Shown here: positions 1-7,496 of the stretch, one piece after another
How positions within the stretch are numbered: the first letter of the stretch is position 1
Layout: every line of letters starts with the position of its first letter
NCBI RefSeq assembly: GCF_003710935.1
Contig: NZ_RHHS01000028.1
Span: 43,020-107,019 of the forward strand
Reading direction: 5' to 3'
Origin: Brevibacillus gelatini
GTDB taxonomy: Bacteria; Bacillota; Bacilli; Brevibacillales; Brevibacillaceae
DNA length: 64,000 nucleotides
Program-made: the position numbers and the translations under genes
Notes under the pieces: generated by a model
Told to the model about the DNA's origin: nothing
Databases searched by the model: none
The model's input: only the letters and a program-made list of their open reading frames with translations

Positions 1-2
1 TG

Positions 3-311
3 AAGATGGCCGAGATCAGTCAATCGGTTGGCGACAGCGCAGCCGAAGGCGTATTGGTTGCGGGTGCCTTCTTTCAAACCAAGCGATTGGCAAGAATGGA
101 GCTGGCCAATGCCATGCTAAGTGCTGTTCGAGAGAATCGTTGGCTGTCCTATTTGTTCATTGCTGCAGTGGCATTTTTCCGGTTCTTTCAGCCAGAAATA
201 TTTGCAGTGTACACAAATAGTTTGGTAGGCCAATGCTTGTTAACCGTGTATCTGGGGATTGCTCTTTTTGTCCCCGTCGTGAGTTATTTCATTATCCGAA
301 AAGAGGTGTGA
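3..311 (+). CDS. TadB-like type II secretion F-domain protein, C-terminal part (5' end outside window)
   Basis: The reading frame is open to the left edge of the window, so the first ATG seen at 6 is probably not the real start. The visible 100 or so residues end in two hydrophobic segments (about residues 45-65 and 72-95), as at the C-terminus of T2SSF inner-membrane platform proteins. It lies 3 bp before a second T2SSF-like gene, the usual tadB-tadC arrangement, and upstream of pilin-like and prepilin-peptidase genes. Inferred role: inner-membrane platform of a Tad/Flp pilus or related secretion apparatus. Family assignment rests on context and topology more than on motifs. Confidence 0.6.
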   Translation, partial: KMAEISQSVGDSAAEGVLVAGAFFQTKRLARMELANAMLSAVRENRWLSYLFIAAVAFFRFFQPEIFAVYTNSLVGQCLLTVYLGIALFVPVVSYFIIRKEV

Positions 312-314
312 TCG

Positions 315-1187
315 TTGATCTTTCTCGTTTTTGGGGGAGGGTTACTGGCCTTCCTCCTTTTTCTAATCCTGTTTTACCTGTTTCAGCCCTCGTCAACCTA
401 TCGGGCATCGATCCTTTTGGAGGAAGTCAAACCCGATCAAACATGGCACCGGTCATTCGAGTTTCTTTTTCCTCTGACCAACAAGTACTTGCGGCGAACC
501 AGAGCTGCGATTGAGCAAGAACTACTGGATGCTGATTCGAGGAAGACACCTGAGCAGATTGTCGTTGAACAATTTGTGTACATGGTCGGTGTGTTGTTGC
601 TGTTTTTTATTGTTCACTTGTTCGTGAAATCTTGGTTCATACTCGTTCTGGGTATGCTTTTAGCCGTATACTTTTTCTTCGAGCCGAGGAGAGAGCTAAA
701 AAACAAAGCGAAGAAATTGCGGGAAGAGATACGAAAGGAAACGCCCAACTTTGCATTGACGGTCAGACTCTTGCTCAAGGGGCAAAAGACCCCAGCAGAT
801 GCGCTGCGAATTGCTTGCGAACACGGAACAGGTAGTGGGCTGAGAGCGTATGCGGAAGTACTCAAACAAGACTTGGAGTTTCTGTCACCGCAGGAGGCAG
901 TTCAAAAATTTGCCAGAAGTACAAAGGTGCCGGAATTGATTGAATTCAGTACAGCTCTTTCTCAATACATGACAGTAGGGCCCGGTAAAGATGGTCAGGA
1001 AATCTTGGGGCAAATGGAATCGACGTTTCGGGAGTTGGACAAAAAACTCATGGAGCGCGAAAAGCAAGTACGTCCTGCCAAGGTCAAGGCGATGAATATG
1101 ATCATTGCCTTGGACGGTATCCTGTTTATTGCCACGCTGATGGCGTTGTATTTGGTGAGTATGCTGTCCAAAGGACCTGCCTTTTAA
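315..1187 (+). CDS. TadC-like type II secretion F-domain membrane protein
   Basis: The TTG start at 315 follows AAGAGGTG at 301-308. The 290-residue product has an N-terminal membrane segment, a paired hydrophobic stretch near residues 90-120, a long cytoplasmic region rich in charged helices (about 125-265) and a last transmembrane helix near the C-terminus. This is the T2SSF/TadC layout. The segment with TPNFALTVRLLLKGQKTPADAL resembles the F-domain helical core. It would pair with the preceding TadB-like protein as the platform that couples the assembly ATPase to pilin extraction. No assembly ATPase is visible and it presumably lies upstream of the window. Confidence 0.7.
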   Translation: MIFLVFGGGLLAFLLFLILFYLFQPSSTYRASILLEEVKPDQTWHRSFEFLFPLTNKYLRRTRAAIEQELLDADSRKTPEQIVVEQFVYMVGVLLLFFIVHLFVKSWFILVLGMLLAVYFFFEPRRELKNKAKKLREEIRKETPNFALTVRLLLKGQKTPADALRIACEHGTGSGLRAYAEVLKQDLEFLSPQEAVQKFARSTKVPELIEFSTALSQYMTVGPGKDGQEILGQMESTFRELDKKLMEREKQVRPAKVKAMNMIIALDGILFIATLMALYLVSMLSKGPAF

Positions 1188-1275
1188 GGGGGGCGAGCAG
1201 TTTGAGAGATCCCCCTATGGAGTAGATGCAATCTCTAAGAAATCAAGCCAAAAAAATATGTAGGAGAGGATTACG

Positions 1276-1494
1276 ATGTGGAAAAAAATGATTCAAAAAG
1301 GAAAAGTCCTGTTTAAACCGCTCCGCAACGATCGTGGTACGGTGCTGATGGAAAAGAAAATTCTGTTGGTCGTCATTGTCGTAGGTGTTTTTGGATTCAG
1401 TTCCCTTGGCTATACGTTCTTAAAAGACTATTGGAGCCAAACATCCGACAACATCAAAAACAACAGCCAAATAAACGAAGAAGTAAGCTGGTAA
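1276..1494 (+). CDS. Flp-like small prepilin 1
   Basis: This 72-residue protein has a short basic leader, then G followed by TVLME and a long hydrophobic helix (about residues 29-48). If the prepilin peptidase cuts after Gly, the mature protein has Glu at +5, the hallmark of type IV-like prepilins. GAGAGGA at 1263-1269 serves as ribosome binding site. It is followed directly by a terminator-type hairpin, so this pilin may be made at a different level from downstream genes. The next gene encodes a close relative with the same GTVLMEKK core. Inferred role: major subunit of the Tad pilus. Confidence 0.65.
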   Translation: MWKKMIQKGKVLFKPLRNDRGTVLMEKKILLVVIVVGVFGFSSLGYTFLKDYWSQTSDNIKNNSQINEEVSW

Positions 1495-1500
1495 AAGGAG

Positions 1501-1527
1501 GCCGGGCAGAAATGCCCGGTTTTTCTA
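1501..1527 (+). terminator. Rho-independent terminator between the two pilin genes
   Basis: A GCCGGGCA/TGCCCGG stem with a short GAAA-type loop is followed by TTTTTCT. It sits 6 bp after the first pilin stop, so it probably acts as a partial terminator lowering expression of the second pilin and downstream genes. Confidence 0.75.
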
Positions 1528-1561
1528 TTTATGAAATCAATTCCGAAAGGAGAGGGTGCGA

Positions 1562-1768
1562 ATGCGAAGGTTTCTCTGCCAGTGGTGCCTTGATGAATCG
1601 GGTACGGTCTTGATGGAAAAGAAAGTGATTTTGGTGGTCTCTGCAGTGATGATCTTTGGTTTGGCCTCCATGGCCTTACCTTGGATCAACTCGTATTTTT
1701 CCGACTATACCACCAGTGTACGACATGCCGGGAAAGTACATGAATTTCGGAGCGTGATCCTCCAATGA
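1562..1768 (+). CDS. Flp-like small prepilin 2
   Basis: I chose the ATG at 1562 over the in-frame GTG at 1556 because AAAGGAGAGG (1546-1555) is correctly spaced only for the ATG. The 68-residue product repeats the pattern of the previous gene: basic leader, Gly, then TVLMEKK with Glu at +5, then one hydrophobic helix and a short polar tail. Sequence similarity to the first pilin is confined to the leader and helix, as is usual for minor/major pilin pairs. The stop overlaps the start of the TadE-like gene by 4 bp, so the two are probably translationally coupled. Confidence 0.6.
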   Translation: MRRFLCQWCLDESGTVLMEKKVILVVSAVMIFGLASMALPWINSYFSDYTTSVRHAGKVHEFRSVILQ

Positions 1769-2166
1769 AAAAACTACGAAATCAAAATGGGTTTATCAGT
1801 ATTGAGTATTTGATCATCTTCTCCCTGATTTTTCCGTTCTTCATCCTTATGGGTGATTTTGTTCAATGGGGAGGAAAATGGCTTAATGCTCAGGTTTGTA
1901 TCAATGACACGGCTCAAAAGATGGGGGAGCATGGCGGGCTGTTGGATGGTACTATCCCCTATTTGCAACAGCGGTTTGCTGATGCCGGACTGGACCCTGC
2001 TGAATGGGATTTGACGGTTACAGCTGGTCCATTAGCAAAAGGGGAGGAAGGCGTGATTGCCGTTTCGTCCACCTACACATTTCAGTCTTTGAAGATCATC
2101 GGAATCACGGCTCAAGTTCCCTTACGAGCGTCGGCCACATTTACATCACAAATCTGGATGAGGTGA
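1765..2166 (+). CDS. TadE-like pseudopilin
   Basis: The 133-residue protein begins with a charged leader, Gly, then FISIEY with Glu at +5 and a hydrophobic helix (about residues 12-32). The C-terminal region of about 100 residues is predicted to be extracytoplasmic and contains a single Cys. This is the TadE/TadF layout: processed by prepilin peptidase and acting as a minor pseudopilin in Tad assembly. It overlaps the preceding pilin gene and is followed 4 bp later by the prepilin peptidase, its likely processing enzyme. Confidence 0.65.
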   Translation: MKKLRNQNGFISIEYLIIFSLIFPFFILMGDFVQWGGKWLNAQVCINDTAQKMGEHGGLLDGTIPYLQQRFADAGLDPAEWDLTVTAGPLAKGEEGVIAVSSTYTFQSLKIIGITAQVPLRASATFTSQIWMR

Positions 2167-2170
2167 GGAC

Positions 2171-2575
2171 GTGATACTCATTGGGTTCTCTCTCATTGTC
2201 CTGCTGATCGCTGCTTGGACGGATTGGAAATGGCGGATCATTCCGGATTGGTTGACCTATCCGTCTATGGTGGTTGCGCTCCTGTTCCATTACTTTCATG
2301 ACCAATTGGGGCATTCCGTATTTGGTGGTCTTTTTGTGTTATCCATGCTGCTGGGACTCTCATTGTTCGTGCAAGACGGCATTGGGGGAGGGGATATGAA
2401 ACTCCTTACCTTCTTGGGATTTGCGCTTGGGTTCCCGCTCGTAAATGGGGTGATCTTATTGTCTTTTTTGTCGGGGCTCATCTTTTCCAAAGTGATGAAA
2501 CAGGTTCATGTACCGTTTGCACCGTTTATCACGTTTTCATTCATGATCCTGCTGCCGACGATTTCGGTAGGGTAA
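2171..2575 (+). CDS. A24 prepilin peptidase (TadV/CpaA type)
   Basis: GTG start at 2171. The protein has 134 residues with about five membrane helices and lacks the methylase domain of longer PilD enzymes, as in TadV/CpaA. The two catalytic Asp motifs are present: one in AAWTDWKWR near residue 18, the other in GIGGGDMK near residue 76. It should cleave the three prepilin-like proteins encoded immediately upstream after their Gly residues. Family assignment is secure from the paired Asp motifs, membrane topology and position. Confidence 0.88.
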   Translation: MILIGFSLIVLLIAAWTDWKWRIIPDWLTYPSMVVALLFHYFHDQLGHSVFGGLFVLSMLLGLSLFVQDGIGGGDMKLLTFLGFALGFPLVNGVILLSFLSGLIFSKVMKQVHVPFAPFITFSFMILLPTISVG

Positions 2576-2591
2576 TAAGGAGGAGGTGTCG

Positions 2592-3410
2592 ATGGATCTG
2601 CCGGTAATCCAGCACGCCAAAGAAATATGCGAACAAGAATTACGAAAAGCGTTGGCAACGGGAAAGCAGGGAGGGATTGAGATTTTTTACCAACCATTTG
2701 TTCACGTTGGGACAGGTCAGGTTATTGGAGCGGAAGCTCTCACACGATGGGTACACCCATTGTTAGGGGAGATTTCGCCACGAATTTTTGTTCCCCTAGC
2801 TGAATCGAATGGTCTGGTTGCCGAATTGGACCGATTCGTATTAACAGTTGCTTGCAGACAGGCGAAGAGGTGGCTAAATACTTATGGGCCAATACGAATC
2901 GCTATCAACATTTCCCCGCATTCCTTCCAACATGCCGACTTTGTTGCGGTTATCTTGAATGTTTTGCAAGAAACTCGGTTGCCCCCAGAGTGTTTGGAGA
3001 TTGAACTGACGGAGAACATTGCGCTTCGACAAGAACATACCCTTTCTACATTCGCCAGGTTGAAAGGGATTGGAATAAAGATCGCGATTGACGATTTTGG
3101 TACAGGATACTCTTCGCTTAATTACCTGCGCATGTTTCCAGTTGACACATTGAAAATCGACCAAGTATTTGTGCAAGATGTGGAAAACAGCCAGCAGGAA
3201 GTTCCGATTACTTCAGCCATCATTCGTCTCGCTCACGAATTGAATCTGCAGCTTGTAGCCGAGGGAGTTGAATCGGAAGAACAGAAGAATTATCTCATGC
3301 AGAAAGATTGTTTTGTCATGCAGGGCTTTTTGTTCAGTAAACCGCTGCCGGCTGATCAGTTTGAACAATTCTTACAAGCCGATGTGCATTCTGGATTAAG
3401 GAGGTGTTGA
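2592..3410 (+). CDS. EAL-domain c-di-GMP phosphodiesterase
   Basis: The ATG at 2592 is preferred over the in-frame GTG at 2586, which lies inside the AGGAGG site (2581-2586). The product is essentially a single EAL domain. The metal and substrate residues are all visible: EALTRW, the Asn in INISP, Glu in IELTEN, the DDFGTG motif followed by YSSL, Lys in LKIDQ, Glu in VAEGVE and QGFLFSKP. It is therefore expected to hydrolyse c-di-GMP to pGpG. No GGDEF, PAS or membrane domain is fused to it. Directly following the pilus genes, it may control their assembly or a motile/sessile switch of the host. Confidence 0.88.
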   Translation: MDLPVIQHAKEICEQELRKALATGKQGGIEIFYQPFVHVGTGQVIGAEALTRWVHPLLGEISPRIFVPLAESNGLVAELDRFVLTVACRQAKRWLNTYGPIRIAINISPHSFQHADFVAVILNVLQETRLPPECLEIELTENIALRQEHTLSTFARLKGIGIKIAIDDFGTGYSSLNYLRMFPVDTLKIDQVFVQDVENSQQEVPITSAIIRLAHELNLQLVAEGVESEEQKNYLMQKDCFVMQGFLFSKPLPADQFEQFLQADVHSGLRRC

Positions 3411-3412
3411 CG

Positions 3413-3676
3413 ATGACAGAAAACCAGTTGCTAGACAAATTGATGAACGGAGTTTCCGAAAAATATGGCCTAACTCCTCAAGAATCAAAAGTGCTGGCCA
3501 TGCTGCTGCAAGGATACTCCATCCCGCAAGTTGCGGTTCATTTGGAGGTTTCTCCTTATACAGCGGAAAAACATAGCCAGACCGTGCTGAGAAAGCTAAA
3601 CATTATGTACAAGCGAGAGTTACCATTTTGGCTTCTAAAAGAAATGGAGACAGTTAAAGGAATGGTGAAACTATGA
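3413..3676 (+). CDS. LuxR-type helix-turn-helix protein
   Basis: ATG at 3413 is chosen because AAGGAGG (3398-3404) overlaps the alternative GTG at 3404. The 87-residue protein is little more than a LuxR/GerE-type HTH: LTPQESKVLAMLLQGYSIPQVAV, then a recognition helix around SPYTAEKHSQTVLRKL. There is no receiver or ligand domain, as in GerE-like regulators. Its last codons overlap the start of tubR, so it belongs to the same transcript as the partition genes. A role in regulating the tub operon or the pilus genes is inference. Confidence 0.75.
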   Translation: MTENQLLDKLMNGVSEKYGLTPQESKVLAMLLQGYSIPQVAVHLEVSPYTAEKHSQTVLRKLNIMYKRELPFWLLKEMETVKGMVKL

Positions 3677-3981
3677 CCCGATTGTACGAGTCGAAACACT
3701 ATGCTTTGTTCTCTGCCCGTTTGACTGAACCCATGAAGGAAGTTCTTTGCATTATCGGAGAGAGTGGAGAGATCAATAAACAATCGATCATTGACACGAG
3801 CAGATACAGCAAAACAGTCGTCCATGCTTGTGTTGAAGCGTTGTATTTTTCAGGACTTCTCATGTTGAGGACACCAAGACGAGAAACGCTCTACTCACTC
3901 TCCGAGGAAGGACAAACGTTTGTAGATTATTTGTTGCTGACTTCAAACGAGGGGGGATACCATGAGTCTGATGAACAGTAA
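3673..3981 (+). CDS. tubR: TubR-like winged-helix centromere-binding protein
   Basis: This 102-residue winged-helix protein contains KQSIIDTSRYSKTVVHACVEALYFSGLL followed by a wing with TPRRETLYSL. Its size and position, overlapping the start of a TubZ gene by 20 bp, match TubR of type III (TubZRC) plasmid partition systems. TubR binds clustered repeats (tubC) and links them to TubZ filaments, and it represses its own operon. Sequence identity to known TubR proteins is low in this family, so the call rests on fold and linkage. An ArsR/MarR-like regulator is the alternative. Confidence 0.7.
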   Translation: MTRLYESKHYALFSARLTEPMKEVLCIIGESGEINKQSIIDTSRYSKTVVHACVEALYFSGLLMLRTPRRETLYSLSEEGQTFVDYLLLTSNEGGYHESDEQ

Positions 3982-5425
3982 GGAATTGGAGTTCATGACA
4001 AGCAACGGCCTCATCCAAGATGTGTCCTTGCGATTTGGTGTGATAGGCGCCGGTCAAAAGGGGAACAAGGATGCGGATATCTTTGCTGGTTATCGCTTTG
4101 CGGATGGGACACAATGTTACCCAACGTTGGCAATCAACTTTGCCCAGGCGGATATGATTCACCTGAAAAACATCCCGGAAAAGGATCGCATTCACTTTGA
4201 CGGAATGAAAGGAGCTGCCCGTACTCCTTCTCTTGTGGTCGAGTTATTCGATCCGACGTTGAATCCCAAGGCGAATGAATTGAGAAGCCAGTTGGCTGCT
4301 GCCATGGAAAAGAAATTTGCAAATGTGGAGCATCTGATCATTTCACTTGGCGCTGGGGGTGGGGTGGGAACCGGTTGGGGCTCTTTAACCCTCAATTTGA
4401 TCAAGGAAGGATTCTTTCCTGTTCCGATCACCTTACTCATTTCGCTGCCGATTGACGATCCTGATGAAATCGCAAATGCCTTGCTGCTGTTAAAGGAGAT
4501 TCAGGATTTTCTCAAGATACAGGAAGATTTATTTGAATACTCTGACACAAAGCCATTAGCCAGCGTGATTTTAACCGACAACAAAAAGATTTACCATGAT
4601 TTTGAATTGAAGAAGGGATCGCGGACACTCCAACATACGAACCTGTCCTGGAAAGACGAGGGGAATAATGCGGTCATTAGTACCATCCACGAAGCCAATC
4701 TCATCCCTGCCAATTTTGGAAGCGACAACGTAACCTATGACCCTTCAGACTTCATCAAGCTGATGCAGCTCTCCGGCAAGCTTCTTACGATAGCGAAAGC
4801 GCGGTTGGAACCGGATTTTACCATCGAAAAACTGGAAACAAAGATGAGATCGAGTATCGAGAAGGGATACTTTGCTTGCGGGCACCAGTACCAAACGGCG
4901 ACGATGTACGGCGGTTTTATTTTGCGACCGTCCAATGCGGACTTTTTCAAGGATGTCATCACGGAACGGACGATCAAGAAAGTGATCAGTGACTACAATC
5001 CGATTACGCAAATGAGAGGTAAGTTTGGCGACCCGATCTGGAATGAAAATTACGCGGTCATCTACACTTTTTTTGCTGGGATGGGGATGCCAAGCCGTTT
5101 CGCCGAGCTGGCGACAGAACTTCAACAGATCAAGGAAAAACAAGAGCAGGTTCAACAAGAATCGGAACTGGATGTTGATGTGTCTGCCGCTATCAAAAAT
5201 GTGAAACAGTCAACGTTCAACCCCTATCAGCCGAAAACGAACAAATTCGGAGGGGGTGGTTTTGGGGGAGGATTTCAGTCAGTGTTCAGTCGATCACAGT
5301 CAGCCGTCACCAAAGACGATGAGAATCAGAAGGAGAAGAAAGAGGAGCAGCCGAACCGCTTTGGCCAACGACCAGGAAACCGTTTCGATGCGCTGCGGAA
5401 GATTCGTCTGCATGAAAACCAGTAA
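3962..5425 (+). CDS. tubZ: TubZ-like tubulin/FtsZ-family GTPase, plasmid partition or replication
   Basis: The 487-residue length matches plasmid TubZ. A glycine-rich tubulin signature (residues 131-140, AGGGVGTGWG) forms the GTP-phosphate loop, following an N-terminal Rossmann region with GVIGAGQKGN. The C-terminal part has a Gly-rich linker (GGGGFGGGF, near 435) and a charged tail, as in TubZ where the tail contacts TubR. TubZ polymerises with GTP and treadmills to move plasmids; in pXO1-type plasmids the same protein (RepX) is also needed for replication. GAGGGGGG at 3949-3956 is the ribosome binding site. The gene is co-transcribed with tubR. Confidence 0.88.
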   Translation: MSLMNSKELEFMTSNGLIQDVSLRFGVIGAGQKGNKDADIFAGYRFADGTQCYPTLAINFAQADMIHLKNIPEKDRIHFDGMKGAARTPSLVVELFDPTLNPKANELRSQLAAAMEKKFANVEHLIISLGAGGGVGTGWGSLTLNLIKEGFFPVPITLLISLPIDDPDEIANALLLLKEIQDFLKIQEDLFEYSDTKPLASVILTDNKKIYHDFELKKGSRTLQHTNLSWKDEGNNAVISTIHEANLIPANFGSDNVTYDPSDFIKLMQLSGKLLTIAKARLEPDFTIEKLETKMRSSIEKGYFACGHQYQTATMYGGFILRPSNADFFKDVITERTIKKVISDYNPITQMRGKFGDPIWNENYAVIYTFFAGMGMPSRFAELATELQQIKEKQEQVQQESELDVDVSAAIKNVKQSTFNPYQPKTNKFGGGGFGGGFQSVFSRSQSAVTKDDENQKEKKEEQPNRFGQRPGNRFDALRKIRLHENQ

Positions 5426-5584
5426 TAGCATACAACGGTATCCCTACGGATACTGTCGGTATCCTATACCAATTGCAACAGAGAGCCGAGAATACAGCAT
5501 TTTAGGGTGAACGGTATGTATGCCGATAGTATCCCAACGGATGGTGACGGTATTCTCTGCCCAATTTATTGATAAGGTGGTTTT
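5426..5584 (+). repeat. Short repeat cluster after tubZ, possible tubC centromere
   Basis: At least five copies of a motif close to ACGGTATCC lie here, near 5436, 5455, 5511, 5527 (degenerate) and 5549, with an inverted GGATAC at about 5449. Such clustered short repeats beside tubRZ are what TubR binds in characterised systems, although known tubC sites usually lie upstream of tubR. No coding capacity is seen. Confidence 0.45.
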
Positions 5585-6154
5585 ATGTGGGAACGTACAG
5601 GGGTGGAACAAGCCTATGAACTTCTCCTGCAAGCGCAGTATCAGCTAAAGGAATGGATGAAAGAAAGGAATCCTGTGGAAAATCCATGCTCTTTTCAACC
5701 GGTGTTGGAACCATTGGAAGACCATTGTTTTCGGTTGGTCTATCCGGAATTGGCTCCTGTGTTCAGTCGATTGAAGAACCACGCACCAGGGTTGCGAGAA
5801 CAGATCAAGCAGGAGTGGTTGGTAGGAACAGAAGAAGCCTTGCGAGCATTCTGGCAGCCGGACCGCAGGAAGGCTTGGGATGGTTTTAATACGAGGGATG
5901 GAGTGGGAAGTTACTACTTCCAGGAGCCCGTGGCGGTCTGGATTCGGAACCATTATCCCGCCAATCTTCTCATTGACCTGGACAACCACGTGTACAAGTG
6001 GATGATCGATGCGTTGGTAAACGCCTATTTCATCCCCGACGACAACAAAAGTCGGGTGTCTCTTTTGTTTGACTATGAACCAAACGTCGATCACCCCCAC
6101 ACGGAAATGTACGTGCTGCCCAGACGAAAATTAATGGATTTCTTGGCGGTGTAA
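5585..6154 (+). CDS. Hypothetical protein, 189 aa
   Basis: I do not recognise this family. The product is soluble, rich in Trp/Tyr, with no signal peptide or membrane helix, and has a conserved-looking central part (GSYYFQEPVAVWIRNHYP). The start is ATG at 5585, after AAGGTGG at 5574-5580. It lies between two repeat clusters directly downstream of tubZ, so a role in plasmid replication or maintenance is possible but not shown by the sequence. Confidence 0.6.
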   Translation: MWERTGVEQAYELLLQAQYQLKEWMKERNPVENPCSFQPVLEPLEDHCFRLVYPELAPVFSRLKNHAPGLREQIKQEWLVGTEEALRAFWQPDRRKAWDGFNTRDGVGSYYFQEPVAVWIRNHYPANLLIDLDNHVYKWMIDALVNAYFIPDDNKSRVSLLFDYEPNVDHPHTEMYVLPRRKLMDFLAV

Positions 6155-6174
6155 AACCCGAAAAACAGCGGTGG

Positions 6175-6460
6175 CATACGTATGGAATCAAAGCGCTCTT
6201 TCGTATTGAATCAAAAAAATCTACAGAAATTTCCATATGACGTTAGCGGCTATCCTATGGATTCAAATTAGAATCCATACGATACAGAGAGTGAAAACAG
6301 GGGTTCGTGAGAATCATTTGATTCCCTATGTTTAAACGGTGCTATTTAAGGAAAGCAAAATTCAGATGCCGGGTGTCGTGAAGATTCTTTGGTTCCATAT
6401 CTGTCTTTCGGGGGTTAACTACAGGGAAGGAGTAAAAAGACAGATTCCATATGAAAAAAG
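6175..6460 (+). repeat. Iteron-like array around GATTCCATA, candidate replication origin or centromere
   Basis: Six to eight near-copies of GATTCCATA or its complement TATGGAATC occur near 6181, 6203, 6231, 6255, 6272, 6309, 6321, 6383 and 6443. Two copies form a 9-bp inverted repeat (TATGGATTC/GAATCCATA, 6256-6279) and two others a GAATC/GATTC dyad near 6311-6324. The stretch has no gene. Spacing is irregular, so this is not a CRISPR. Arrays of this kind commonly serve as initiator or partition protein binding sites. Confidence 0.55.
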
Positions 6461-6537
6461 TGTCCTTATCCCATGTCCTTCTAAGGGTTTTGGAGATTGG
6501 GGGTCGGGGTTGTGCAATCAAAGGGCAATTCCGGTGG

Positions 6538-6574
6538 GATTAGGGGCTAAGGCCGGAGGCTGAAGCCCCTAATC
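6538..6574. repeat. Perfect 11-bp inverted repeat in noncoding DNA
   Basis: GATTAGGGGCT (6538-6548) pairs perfectly with AGCCCCTAATC (6564-6574). The loop contains a second GCC/GGC pairing. No T-tract follows, so it is not a typical terminator. It lies between the iteron-like array and the conjugation module, where a transfer origin or regulatory RNA could lie. The rest of 6461-6761 has no gene that I can support. Confidence 0.5.
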
Positions 6575-6675
6575 TGGCCATGTGACCAGCAGCCGGGAGA
6601 GGTCAAAATGCAGGTGGAAGAGCTGCAATTCCACGGGGATAGAAAGAGGGAATGTTGGCTGTTTGAAAGTTGATC

Positions 6676-6694
6676 GGTAAACGGAAACGGGCGA
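6676..6694 (+). repeat. Sequence motif shared with 29743-29760 (copy 1)
   Basis: GGTAAACGGAAACGGGCGA here differs by one base from GGTAACGGAAACGGGCGA at 29743-29760, and both are preceded by GATCG. Each copy lies in a gene-free stretch of 300-600 bp. It may be a fragment of a duplicated region or a shared RNA or DNA-processing motif. Confidence 0.45.
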
Positions 6695-6761
6695 GCAAGT
6701 GAGAGAGTGCCCAGCACTCGACGGTTGCGAGCCGTACAGCAACGAAAAAGGGGGAACGCTT

Positions 6762-7496
6762 GTGAGAACACCAGAGATCACGTCAAATGACATTGCGCTG
6801 TTTCGGATGATATGGGCCTATCGTGGTTGCACCTCAGATGTGTTACGAGAACGTATTTTCGATGGCCGAAGATACGGGTATACACGAATCGCAACGTTAC
6901 AAGAGCGCGGTTACATTGCCAAACGAGCAATCTACAACCGGGAGTGGCCGAGGGGATACTGCTGGTATCTACTGAAAAAAGGACTGGAAGTGTTGGCTGA
7001 TGTAGAGGGGTGGAGCCTGGAACGGTTGGAGATTGAGATTCGCCGATGGGAAGAATGGCGGAATGACAGTAAAGTAGCGCAATGGAACCGCCTATGGATT
7101 ATGAACGTAGCGGTAGCGTGCGAAAAAGCAGGATGGGTGTGGATACCAAAGTATGAATTTGTCGGTTGGGGCCGCCAAGATCGAGAGCAATCTCGTATTG
7201 GCGGCATCCTCATTTGGGAAGAGCAAAAGTATGGCTTGTTCGTGATCGAACCGCAGGGAGGGAGATTGCCGATCTACCGGGCGAAAGAAGAATCCCGTCG
7301 GGTACGAGGTGTCGTGGACGGCGTGATCGTTCTCAGTCGAAATGGGTGGTGCATGGAACAGTGGGGCCTTCCTGATTATTGGGAGTACGTTCTTCCCTAC
7401 GATGAAGGAATTGCCATTTTGAGCCTTGGTGCAGGATGGGAAGCAGCCATGAGAGCAGCAGGGGGGAACGTCTGGAAAGCGGAGGGGGCCTTATGA
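6762..7496 (+). CDS. Replication-relaxation-like winged-helix protein
   Basis: The GTG at 6762 follows AAGGGGGA (6748-6755); longer forms starting at 6699 lack a ribosome binding site. The product of about 244 residues begins with a winged-helix domain (ITSNDIALFRMIWAYRGCTSDVLRER, then a recognition helix). The C-terminal domain contains repeated Trp and RIGGILIWEE. This arrangement resembles the Replic_Relax family found beside mobilisation and coupling genes of Gram-positive plasmids. Its stop overlaps the start of the next membrane-protein gene by 4 bp. Inferred role: DNA-binding accessory factor for conjugative processing or replication. Confidence 0.5.
   Translation: MRTPEITSNDIALFRMIWAYRGCTSDVLRERIFDGRRYGYTRIATLQERGYIAKRAIYNREWPRGYCWYLLKKGLEVLADVEGWSLERLEIEIRRWEEWRNDSKVAQWNRLWIMNVAVACEKAGWVWIPKYEFVGWGRQDREQSRIGGILIWEEQKYGLFVIEPQGGRLPIYRAKEESRRVRGVVDGVIVLSRNGWCMEQWGLPDYWEYVLPYDEGIAILSLGAGWEAAMRAAGGNVWKAEGAL

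Noticed and set aside
3673..3981. ArsR- or MarR-type metal or drug sensor
   Set aside because: It is possible by fold, but size, lack of metal cysteines and overlap with tubZ favour TubR.
6175..6460. CRISPR array
   Set aside because: Repeats are only about 9 bp, in both orientations and unevenly spaced; no cas genes are present.
6339..6563. A 74-codon frame in the repeat region
   Set aside because: It runs through the iteron-like copies, lacks a ribosome binding site and resembles no protein.
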